From Cristatella mucedo (Eukaryota > Bryozoa > Phylactolaemata > Cristatellidae), in NCBI GenBank assembly GCA_009760855.2, contig WPIO01000127.1:731501-795500 (forward strand): a stretch of DNA of 64,000 nucleotides. The letters are read 5' to 3'. The notes under the pieces were generated by a model. It was not told the origin of the DNA. It ran no database searches and saw nothing but the letters and a program-made list of their open reading frames with translations. Both the position numbers and the translations under genes were made by a program. Below, piece after piece: positions 55,241-64,000 of the stretch (its first letter is position 1; each line of letters starts with the position of its first letter).

Positions 55241-55399
55241 GGCAACAACGCCTGGATGCTCAAGAGTTGGAGCTGCTGCTGCTCGGCAGCAGCAGCTCCG
55301 CAGCCCGCTCGGCTGGACGAATCGCTCTCCTATGTAATGCCCAGGTGCCTTGCAGTGGCTATGAGTAATGTGGCCTCACAAGATGCACTGCCTTACTCG

Positions 55400-55550
55400 T
55401 TCACCCTACGATGGCTACCGAATGCGTACCGAAAGCCGCGTAGGCTGTGAGTCCACTATACAAAACTCTCCTGGATAAAACCCACATGGTCTATATGACT
55501 TTGTGGAGTTACAGACGGAGATACATATATATATACATATATACGATCTG
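55400..55550 (+). mobile_element. LINE-B 3' tail
   Basis: GGCTACCGAATGCGTACCGA, CTATACAAAACTCTCCTGGA, GACTTTGTGGAGTTACAGAC, then ATACATATATATATACATAT. Confidence 0.85.
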
Positions 55551-55764
55551 GTACAAACAAGCCTCTTAGTTGTAGACGATAGAATATAGACAATCCATGC
55601 ATCCCCCAAATGTTGGATAGAGGGAGAGGGATTCAATGAACATCCTTTAGACGTGCAAAAGATACTATTAATTATTAATGGACATTACTATAAATTATAA
55701 CTACTGTTTAGATTTCATAGATGCGAAATCTTTCCCATTCAAAGGTTTAGCTCAGAGCCTCGAC

Positions 55765-55925
55765 GGCCCACCCACTAGGTAAAGCGGTGGCTTGTCACGA
55801 CCTTGATCCCGAGGTCGTTCGTGGGTTCGAATCCTGCGGTGGGCGATCCAGTATTGACGCGGCAAGTTGTAGTGATAGCTGTAAAGGCTCTTCTGTCGCT
55901 ATTCAAAAGAAGCTGTTAAATCAGC
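55765..55925 (+). mobile_element. SINE-B copy, near-complete
   Basis: tRNA-like head: A-box region AGGTAAAGCGGTGGCTTG, box B GTGGGTTCGAATCCTGCGG, then body GTAAAGGCTCTTCTGTCGCT and end AAGAAGCTGTTAAATCAGC. The head alone looks like a tRNA gene but the constant body marks a SINE. Confidence 0.78.
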
Positions 55926-57914
55926 TAATGTTTGTTACGTTCAATTTCAAAAGCAATTTACACAATCGTTTGTGTATTGGCCCTAGCGCACCTGCTCTAC
56001 ATATACGCGTTTCTTGTTCCCGAATACCTTAAAGCCTGCCGATGTGGGCTTGCAATCATAGCTACTACACAGCCTGAAGCTTGTATCTGAAAAATAAAGC
56101 GTAAACTACAAAGGGTGCAACTCGTTTTCAGGGAATCACTGAGACCAAATGGGAACATGTCGACTTTAACGTCTTTGCACGCATAACAGATTAAAAAAAG
56201 TTGCTCTGTCTAGTAGATAGTCAAGGAAACTGCTTCAGTTTTATTATTTCCCTTGCTTGAAATAGAGTATCAATTTAACCAGTACGCAGTCAGATTGTAC
56301 CAAATGTACGTGTATGCTCTAAATAATTGAGCATGCTCTATTTATTTACCTATACGCGTACAATGTTTAAGACTTTAAAGTCCATTGCGCCTATGTAGAG
56401 GTATATGTTTACAAGCAATACCTAGCGTCGATGCCCGGTGGTGCTGTCTGTATTTACTGACTATGTGCAGATTTAGGCAAAAGCAAAGTTTGGCACCCCG
56501 GCGTGTTAATTAGCTTTCCATCATTCGCTACCACATCATTCACATCTGTCTCTTTTCTTCTATTTTTCGGTGCATATTTATGTTTTTTATGCAACATTGT
56601 CATAATTAAAATCGGTATAAAATGCCTACTTTTAAGACTGGCATATTAACTATTGTGTCTGAGCTGTTAATGGCTACAATTAATTGATAAGTTTGCAATT
56701 ATTGAAACCTTTGTCATTAGGTCATAAGCTTCGACTTTAAGACTAAAAGTAAGTCACTTTACTAGTTATTTTGAATGCGGCCCACCTTGCAATATACACG
56801 GATTTGAGGATTTTGATGTCACAAAGTAATTCGGCGAATGGATGATGAATACCAATATCACTTTGAGGCAATCGTACAGACTAGTCATCTGCACAGATAA
56901 CTTACGCCATTCTTTAAGTCTGTGCTGCTCTGTCGCAATTCTACCGAAAAGGCTGAGCACGCTTTTGCATTCTATTTTATGCTCTCGCATGCTAATTTCT
57001 AGCAACAGCGCAGCTAAACTTGGCGTTAACCTTAAAAACGTACATCTGTTCTTTATTCAAGCTTCCAAGCTATTTTGACTATCCAAGTGCGGTCAGGTGA
57101 GGACAGGTGCAGGCAGGTTTAGAATAATAGTTGTGAAAAATTATCGAAATCCAGTGCCGACGCCGGTCGCCTCCAGGTGACCTAGTATGTTAAAGTATAA
57201 TGCCAAAGCTGAAGAAGCTGTGGATTTCCTATCCGAGTGAGTAAAGCGAAGCTTGAAAAGTAGCGTAGGAAAGCTCCCAGCTCGGTGCTCCCACGTTGCT
57301 TATAAGCATAAATTGAAATTGAGCCGCTCGCCAGGCGTCTGAACGAAGAAAAGTCTTGGACGCGTCAAGCCCGGGTCTGTGACAGCCGATTGAACAATAT
57401 TGGCTAATCTGGCCACACGCTACGACTGACTCCTCGGTCACTTTCGTGACTACCAAGCCTATTTTTGCGTGAAGCTCGCTGACGCCGTAGTCGAGATGAA
57501 AACGTGGAGGCCTTAGCGTTGCCTGATGAGGAGGCGCGCAATGTCCCTCGTGCTTGAGCGACCAGGCGCTCGCTGCTGCGACCTTGGCCTTTGCTGCTGC
57601 GAGCCAGCCTTCGTCTTAAGCTCTCGACGCTAGCTGATAAATGAGACCGGCGAATCGGCAGAGCTCAAATAGTCTCGACCGTCACCCCGGTGAGAGTTCT
57701 CATTCAGGCGGCGATTTCCTGTCGGTTTTACCGACTGAAGCGCAGATCGCCGATTCTCGCCAGAATTCTGTCCGAGCGCAGATCGCCGACGATTGCTCGT
57801 CGTAGACGCCGCAGCGCAGAGCCGTACGCATCGCTCTAAGGGCTGCCTCTGGCAGCACTTGCGTCACGCGGTCGGGCTGCAGTGCGCCCTAGTCGCGCCT
57901 CACAAGGTCAAGTG
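55926..57914. other. Intergenic and 3' flank of the TNF-like gene
   Basis: AT-rich to about 57.1 kb, GC-rich from 57.4 kb. Contains the 3' UTR of the TNF-like gene, whose poly(A) site is unclear; the first obvious minus-strand AATAAA-type hexamer is near 57050. Confidence 0.4.
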
Positions 57915-58247
57915 TCAAAGAATGACGATACCGAAGAAGGAGGTGAGCCGGTCTCCGTACAGCAGGCTGACGTTCGAGACCTTCACGTAGACTTCGTCGT
58001 ACTTTTCAAGATAGAAAACTGCGCCGAGATAGTTCACGGTCATCTCGTAGGCGAGCTTGGCCGACCAGCAGGACGACTGGCGGCTCCGGGCTAGAGCCTC
58101 GTGTCCATAGCCTACGCCGGCGGAACCGGATGCATCGCCGCCATTGCGGCCGCTTCTCTTCCTGCGCCAAAGAGAGTGGGACAGCGGTTGGAAACGGCTT
58201 CCGACTCTGCCGTTATCCGGCTCCTCGAAAACCGTGGCCGTGTTTAC
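57915..58247 (-). CDS. TNF-like ligand, last exon (strands D-H)
   Basis: 333 nt, 110 codons plus TGA. Acceptor TTTCTGCAG. Contains PLSHSLWRRKRSGR, a Gly/Ser-rich loop, QSSCWSAKLAYEM, then NYLGAVFYLEKYDEVYVKVS and TSFFGIVIL. These match the last four strands and the C-terminus of TRAIL and FasL. Confidence 0.9.
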   Translation of the reverse strand, partial: VNTATVFEEPDNGRVGSRFQPLSHSLWRRKRSGRNGGDASGSAGVGYGHEALARSRQSSCWSAKLAYEMTVNYLGAVFYLEKYDEVYVKVSNVSLLYGDRLTSFFGIVIL

Positions 58248-61200
58248 CTGCAGAAAGTGCACGTCCAACTCAATGGTCAACGAGTGCAGGACGTTGCGCG
58301 CCTAGTGCTGGATGTAGGATTATTTCGGCGTCTGCACTTCAGACAAGCATAAAACTAAAGTGTGGCGTGTCGTCGCCGTCACGTGGTTCCGCCCCCCAGC
58401 CGACGTTCCGTCCGCCCAACGGGAACGCTCCTTGCCGGCACGTGACGCGTTCCTTGCCGAGAAATTTACTTTCTGCCCGTGCGTCGGACTGCACTCTCTT
58501 CTCTCTCTCAACACCGCGCGCTCCGGAGCAGCATGCACGACGGCTGCTAGATCACACAGTACAGCCGTCATCGACAAAGCCCCGACTCGCTTTTGGGGGG
58601 CTAGGCTTTTCGTGGCGCCGCCATCTCGCGTACACCACCACCATCTAGCGTACACCATCGCACGCCATCGCCCCTACAAAGCTACTGTTGGGAGTTGTTC
58701 GTGGTGTGAGCTCCTGACTGGTCAGCTTTTGGCTTCACCTGATGAAAAGATGCCAATCTTGCGCATCAGAGAAAAAATGGGGAGCTCATGCCGAATTTCG
58801 TGATAGCTGAGGAAGTGAACGACTCTGAAGTTTCGGGAGCCCATTGTACCGTGAGACTGACTGTCTCTGACAGCCATTGTATCACGCGGTCAGGTGGCGG
58901 CGTGCCTGAAGCTGTGGCCTATTACTTGAACACCCAGTTAATGCTGTGCCGCAATTCAAAGTGGGGTGTTCGCAATTATCCCAAGAGAAAAGAGTCAAGG
59001 ATATCCAGAACCGATCACTGTCAGAGTAAACCGCGGTAAACGAGAGACAATCGCAAAAACATAAGTAAATTAGAGACAATAGCCGAACACGTTTGACTTT
59101 GTAAGCTTGACCTTTCAGTTCACGTTTTTTCAACGACGTACGTTTACGTCCTGGTGGTCTTGCGAGTTGATTTAGCCAAGCGGCTTAGCAGGCGAGCGCC
59201 TTAACTAAGCGCTGCTGCTGCTGCTGCGGCGGATATTTTTCAGTGGCTGCCATTGACTTTAGATGCAGCTGCAGCGTTTCTCCTTCGCCCTTCGCGGGTG
59301 CCATCAAAGACACTGGGTAGACTAGTTGAGTTTATATTTGGTATTATATTTTATATTTAGATTTGGCTTTCATTGCGTGCAGATACATAAAATAGTGAAA
59401 ATATAATTCACTTGTGCAGCGGCCTAAGAAAACGGGATCTCTATCCAGGCACTTCACATATTCCGCCGGCTTCGCGCCTGCAACCGCAGTCGTCAGAGGC
59501 AAACACCAGCTGTCCCTTCGCCAAATAAAGCAGCACACAGCTTCATAGTTATTTGAAACCCTGCCTTTCAGCACCCAACGCTACTAATCTCCCTGGCGGT
59601 AACTATTGCTTTCAAGCGCACCTGGACAGCAACACACTTTCTTGAATCAAGTTGTGATAAAATCAACTCACTCGTTCCGGAAAAACCTAGTGCAACTCAG
59701 ACATTGTCAACCTGAATTCCTCTGAATGGGCTCGATCGGCATGTGTATTTTCAAGCAATCAGGATTTCCCTTTCCGAAACGACCTTTTACAGTGACCTTT
59801 CACAGCTCCGAAGTCAAGTATTCCTATTTTAATCTACCTGACATTCGAAAAATTTGGGCCTGCGTATACAATGGTACGACATCTAAGTTTATTTATTCAT
59901 TTGTGAAATACCATTTTGACTCGCATAGCTCACTACTTGAACGTATTCCGGTCTGTGCAGTGAGGCGTTCACAGTTGACGCAAGACTCTGCAGCCAGGTT
60001 TGTCTGCCGTGAGCGTCGCAGTTGCCTCATTGCACCACTTCTAACCAACATGCACTGAATACCCATCAAGCAGCTTATGGACTTCACGTTTTTGTCACTT
60101 ACTCTTACGTACTCTCATTGACTTTCTCAGGCCTCTCTGTCAGAACTTTTACAATAGTGCTAGTCATCGTACCACCCCGTCGTCTGACTATGTTCGCTTC
60201 ACTGCACCGCTAGTCATCCTCATCAATTCCTTCGGAGACTTTAATTTACATCCGTTTAAAGTCTGAACTCTCTGATGACTTGATTTTTTTTTAATCTTCC
60301 TATTATCCTCTATTACCACATGCTTCTTAGCTCCTGTTGTTCACCCCAGAATTAAATAGTTCAACAATAGTGTGCGTTTTTTAGTATAGTTTGCGTTTAG
60401 TTTATTTTGGGCCGTCCTGGTTAGCCCGGCTCAAGTGCAAACGCTCGGTAGAGGGAGCTCTCGCTCGGCTAGAGGTCTGATCTGGCCCAGCGACAAATTG
60501 CTCTAGATGAGGTACCACGGAGTCACGAACCTTTTACGACAGACGCACGGGGCATAGCAAACATCCACACCACACACACACACACACACGCACGCACGCA
60601 CGCACACACACACACTCACAAACACCATGTCCGTACAACCGTAGTCCGTCAGTGCTATCTAGTATCAGGCCGTCGCAGCTTTTGGACCGAGGCGTTAGGA
60701 AGCTGGATGATGGAGCCGTTTTGAGGAGAGGAACGGCCCTCGAGGTCAAGGTCTCGGCTTAATCCACGAACTCACCTGCGAGTAAACGAAGTAGTAACCG
60801 TTTGCAGGAATTATCAACCTGCCTTGACGATATTCGAGTGGCCAAGTGACATGAGATAGCCTCTGACTAACATCCCAGTCAATCATGGCTCCATCCAAGT
60901 CTGGCGGAGCACCTGAAAGAGAGAAGTAGAGAGTGAGAGAGAGAGAGACAGTCTACGTTTCTTGCACCACGTAAGAGGTACCAAATAGCAACAGCGGGAA
61001 TCGCATATTCATCTCATAGAGTTTTTAATGCAAAGTGAGTCCGTGAGTGAGTCTGTGAGTGAATCTGTTAACACGGGTCGCTGACATCATACTGCATGTG
61101 CTCCCTTCGAAATAGTGAAAGTTCTGCTACGTTGGTACAGCAATGGTGAGAGTCGCGTCAACAATATCGGTGGCGAAAAATTATCAGTCTGCGTCTGTAG

Positions 61201-63425
61201 CTACAGCATGCATTCTCATAGCCACAAATTAAAGATTGTATTATGTATTCAATTATGACATATGCATGAGAAGGTTTTTTATCATCGTTATTTAATCAAC
61301 GAAAACTTTCATAATGAATACTATCACAAAGGAATTGCTTAACCAAAATTTTCGTTTTAAGTAAATTTAAATCTATAGTCTGTATTCGTTAGCTGTCTTT
61401 TCTTGATTAATCGAAAACCTCTTGAACGTCTTACATTTTAGGTTTATCACTCGATTTTCTGCCTGCATCTTCACTAGTATCATATACGGCACCTTGTTTG
61501 ACGTCTACGAATCCTGCAGTCACTCCAGCGACGCGGATGTCTGATAGTACAGATAGCTCACTGATTTTTAATTTAATTACATGCCTGATTAGCATAGCCT
61601 ATTAAACTCGGGTCCGTGTGCAGTTGACATAGTTTCCTAATTTATTTCTTTCACCGTAAAATTGAGCTTATTTAAAGCGACTTTAATTTTCAAAGCTCAT
61701 GCAATGACGAAAATATAGATTCTCATGAGATCTCCCGTGTGTTTCTAGGCGTACGCAAGCTATCTCCACCGCACGCCGCCGCACGCCGCGCGAGCAGAGC
61801 CAAGCAAGCCGGTGCGGTGTAATCACGTGATCCGGGTGTCCGTCCGTGGATTGCCACAGCTGATGATTCCCGCCGCGCCTTCGCGTAGCTCAAATTTCCC
61901 TAGGCACAGCGGCGGATACGGGCACCTGTCACCATATCTAGGAGCTAAAGCTTCCCGTTCATTGACGGGCGGCGCCAGCGATCTCACCACACGCACTGGA
62001 GCGAGTTTGGCCCCATTGGAATATGTCGGTGAGAGGAGGGGCGTGAAAGTTGGAGGGGAGTGTGTAAGAACACAGTGGGAAAACATAGGCTAGAAATCCG
62101 AGATGCCGTCAGGTCGTCTTTCTGAGCCATGCACGTCCTAAATATTGCGGGCAGCTTCAATTTAAACGCCCAAAACTGCAGCAGCTGCTGGTATGGATCA
62201 TTCCAGCGAAGCGTCGCTTTGCTCGATGTCCGACTAAATGCTGCTAATCTTGAAGGTCTAGCTGATTATTCTCAATGGTCGTGCCCAGTTTTTGGCTTGA
62301 ATTTTTTTCTCAAACAATAAGCACGTGCGCTCCGCGCCACCTGCTCTTGCCAAGATAATAATAATAATAATAATATTGCACTTGATAAAGCGCCCTCAGA
62401 GAACTTAATCTCTTTCTAGGCGCTTTACATTTGCTGCAAAGCGATACGCAATAGAATAGTAAGTAAAATCATGCTTGAAAAACAAACAAAATGAATAACA
62501 TGGTTAGGGGTTACATGCACTGGGTCAGCATGCAGATATCTACATGATTGCAAGATAAAAACCTAAACTATAATCTTACTTTTAGCAGTTTAAGAATATG
62601 AAGCACTTAATGTCGCTAAAACGCGGGCTGAAAGCAGAGTCAATGCTTCCAGCAGGCTGTATTGGTCTTCGGCAGATGACCGTTTGTCTAATTTGTGCAT
62701 GCTGGGCGAAGATATCAGCAGCCCCCCCCCCCGCCGCTAGGCGGCAATGTCACTACGTGACAACGCCACTTCGATGCTTTCAAACCAGCTTAAAAAATAA
62801 TACAATTCAGAGAAAGTTGACTTCTATGACTGCTGTGTTCTCATCAGCAAAACTCTGACAGCGAGTCCCCTCAGAGTCTAGTCTATACTCATGCACATCA
62901 TATACTATAGCGACAAGATGAGCTACATAATATACTATATATATATATATACTATAGCGACAAGATGAGCTCGCAATGAATACAGATCGCAATGAATACA
63001 GATCGCAATGAGTACAGATCGCAATGAATACAGCTCGCAATGAATGCAGTAGCGAAATGCATGCATTAGCCCAATGAATACAGTAGCGCCCCGCATACCG
63101 GTACACGCTCGTGCCAGCGCAATGCAGCATGGCAGTCAACACTGTCGCTGTGCGAAAGTAAACGAGACGAGATAGTCAAGAAACTCTCTCTTTCTCACGA
63201 GAAGTCTTCCTTTTCCATCCAGGCAGAAAATGAAGTAATTACTTCTTACCGGAAGTAGTCGAAGGCTGTTGAGCCGAGCCGACGAGGTGTGCCGACGCCC
63301 TCATTGCCCAGACTGGCAAGCTTCCGTTACCGCTTGCCGCCGCCGCCGCCTTTACCCCACGCATAAAGCCGGGCTCTGCAACGCAGGCTTCGTAATTTTG
63401 CAGAGTCTTGCTACCTAATTTTCGT
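57915..63425 (-). CDS. TNF-superfamily ligand, C-terminal part (TNF homology domain)
   Basis: Cell-surface or shed cytokine of the TNF family, which acts as a trimer on TNF receptors. Exons in transcript order: about 63425-63250, 60912-60776, 58247-57915. Joined they give AHLVG (strand A motif), an IDWD segment, RLIIPANGYYFVYSQ (B-C strands), PLSHSLWRRK, SSCWS, YLGAVFYLEKYDEVYVKVSN and TSFFGIVIL with stop: the complete order of THD landmarks. Joins are phase 1 and phase 0 and keep frame. The motif NYLGAVF is like FasL and the Cys in SSCWS is like the zinc-binding Cys region of TRAIL. The D-E loop is long and Gly/Ser-rich. N-terminal cytoplasmic tail, membrane helix and stalk are not identified and probably lie at or beyond the right edge. 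Confidence 0.88.
58248..59394. other. Intron of the TNF-like gene, GC-rich part
   Basis: Holds the GC-rich block at 58371-58490 shared with 1551-1660, and two GCCGCCATCTCGCG / CACCATCTAGCGTACACC near-repeats at 58618-58655. Confidence 0.45.
59395..59520 (-). mobile_element. SINE-A, decayed
   Basis: CGGGATCTCTATCCAGGCAC, TTCACATATTCCGCCGGC and CGCGCCTGCAACCGCAGTC correspond to the reverse of the SINE-A tail and B-box. Confidence 0.6.
59650..60300 (+). mobile_element. LINE-A, strongly decayed
   Basis: Retains the EVKYSYFNLPDIRKIWACVY region and [20 protein letters not shown] in one plus-strand frame. Within the TNF-like gene intron. Confidence 0.75.
60566..60622. repeat. (CA)n / (CGCA)n microsatellite
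   Basis: ACACAC run with a CGCACGCACGCA centre. Confidence 0.95.
60776..60912 (-). CDS. TNF-like ligand, exon with strands A'-C
   Basis: 137 nt with acceptor TCTCTTTCAG and donor CAG|GTGAGT, both near-perfect. Encodes GAMIDWDVSQRLSHVTWPLE and YRQGRLIIPANGYYFVYSQ; the YFVYSQ hallmark of the family is intact. Shorter than 60 codons, so easy to miss in an ORF scan. Confidence 0.88.
60913..62353. other. Intron of the TNF-like gene
   Basis: A GA-rich patch follows the acceptor. Otherwise AT-rich with a GC-rich segment at 61750-62080 that shows no motif I recognise. Confidence 0.35.
62354..62545 (-). mobile_element. LINE-A 3' tail
   Basis: (AAT)n then GCACTTGATAAAGCGCCCTC and the inverted hairpin region, ending near the GTTACATGCACTGGGTCAGC segment. 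Confidence 0.88.
62975..63060. repeat. 16-bp tandem repeat
   Basis: About five units of CGCAATGAATACAGAT with single changes. A TATATATATA run and a duplicated ACTATAGCGACAAGATGAGC flank it to the left (62905-62970). Confidence 0.88.
63250..63425 (-). CDS. TNF-like ligand, exon with the AHLVG strand A motif
   Basis: Donor CCG|GTAAGA (phase 1) joins to the next exon as STTSGAPPDLDG. Encodes an Ala-rich stretch, then PVWAMRASAHLVGSAQQPST. The AHLVG motif corresponds to the AH(L/I)TG at the beginning of TNF homology domains. The 5' border is a guess: TCCCGACTTAG before 63425 has a good pyrimidine tract, but GTTGCAG near 63390 is possible. Confidence 0.68.
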
Positions 63426-63829
63426 CTAAGTCGGGAGACAAAATGGCAGCCGACGCTATAGGGCATAATACGCATCCCAGGGATTCTTCCGGTACTTTAG
63501 AGTGTTGGCGGCGACTACGGCAAGCTGCACTTCGTTATTGGAGTTGTTGAAAATTGTTTCAGGCGACAGTTTGCATGCTCCTTCGACAATTGATGAGATT
63601 CCCGGCTTGTTAGACTCCATCACCGCCACCACCCCCCCTCCGCTGCATCGTCGGTATGGAAAAAAGTGGGAAACTGCAGGGAAAAGGCTTTCATTAATAG
63701 AGCCTGAATCCAGAACCGTTAATCAGTGCATAATGTATCTAAGAGTTAATACTGTAGGCTACTTAATCACGAGTATCCTTGAGCAGAGTCACTTGATGCC
63801 CTAGTTCATCCCAGGGTTGAGAAGCTCGC
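63426..63829. other. Right-end region with possible exon on either strand
   Basis: 63560-63650 can be read as a plus exon (after GAAAATTGTTTCAG: DSLHAPSTIDEIPGLLDSIT) or a minus exon (MESNKPGISSIVEGACKLSP). Not resolvable here; the minus reading could be a stalk exon of the TNF-like gene. Confidence 0.25.
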
Positions 63830-63930
63830 CTTTAACAACGAAGTAAGTGGGCTGCTAGCACTGCGGCACGGTGTAAATCGGGTGCATATAAATTAAGTTC
63901 CCTTAGGGCACTGTAAAAATGAATTACGTT
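63830..63930 (+). mobile_element. SINE-A tail
   Basis: TTAAGTTCCCTTAGGGCACT, GTAAAAATGAATTACG; head decayed. Confidence 0.55.
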
Positions 63931-64000
63931 CCTTTCTTTTGAGACCTGTCTCGACTTTTGTAGTTTTTATGGAATTTCTGCTTACATTATTGACCTTATG

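Noticed and set aside
55765-55850. tRNA gene with GGTTCGAATCC box B
   Set aside because: The same head is followed by a constant non-tRNA body in other copies, so it is a SINE.
61475-61540. Possible extra TNF-like exon (minus, RVAGVTAGFVDVKQGAVYD)
   Set aside because: Phase fits but the acceptor lacks a pyrimidine tract, and the exon at 63250-63425 with AHLVG joins directly to 60912 with better family agreement.
61812-62093. Overlapping plus and minus ORFs in a GC-rich segment
   Set aside because: Neither strand shows a known motif or convincing splice sites; open frames follow from base composition.
62975-63060. CRISPR-like array
   Set aside because: Units are contiguous 16-bp tandem repeats without spacers, in a eukaryotic intron.

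Overview
The window is nuclear DNA from a non-vertebrate metazoan. The evidence is spliceosomal introns with GT-AG borders, animal gene families (SLC16/MCT-type transporters, a TNF-family ligand, a CFAP97/Hemingway-type ciliary protein), AATAAA poly(A) signals, many CR1/L2-group LINE fragments and tRNA-derived SINEs. I cannot name the phylum; the cilium gene, the TNF ligand and the repeat style fit a marine invertebrate. There are no bacterial operons, CRISPR arrays, rRNA genes or convincing free-standing tRNA genes.

Layout. 1-5.3 kb: LINE fragments and a large polypyrimidine minisatellite. 5.3-18.7 kb (+): five-exon MCT-like transporter gene 1, about 557 aa, with introns full of LINE and SINE copies, including one LINE carrying three nested insertions (13.4-16.1 kb). 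18.7-27.5 kb: repeat land, with two arrays of a degenerate satellite of about 160 bp in opposite orientations, split by more LINEs. 27.5-40.4 kb (+): MCT-like gene 2, about 477 aa, with a GC-rich promoter and CRE-like sites. All four of its intron positions and phases match gene 1, so the two are tandem duplicates. 43.8-52.6 kb (-): a CFAP97/Hemingway-like gene read leftwards from a compact housekeeping-type promoter (CRE, TCTCGCGAGA, ETS site). 57.9-63.4 kb (-): the 3' part of a TNF-superfamily ligand gene with a TRAIL/FasL-like TNF homology domain. Its 5' exons (cytoplasmic tail and membrane anchor) lie beyond, or unrecognised near, the right edge.

The genes are independent and do not form one pathway. 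The two transporters are plasma-membrane solute carriers of the MCT fold with unknown substrates, the CFAP97-like protein is axonemal, and the TNF ligand is a signalling molecule. Well over 80 percent of the window is intron or intergenic sequence shaped by one LINE family (LINE-A here), a second LINE (LINE-B) and two SINE families (SINE-A, SINE-B). SINE-A and LINE-A share a 3' hairpin-forming tail. Exon borders were set by eye from splice consensus, reading frame and family conservation.
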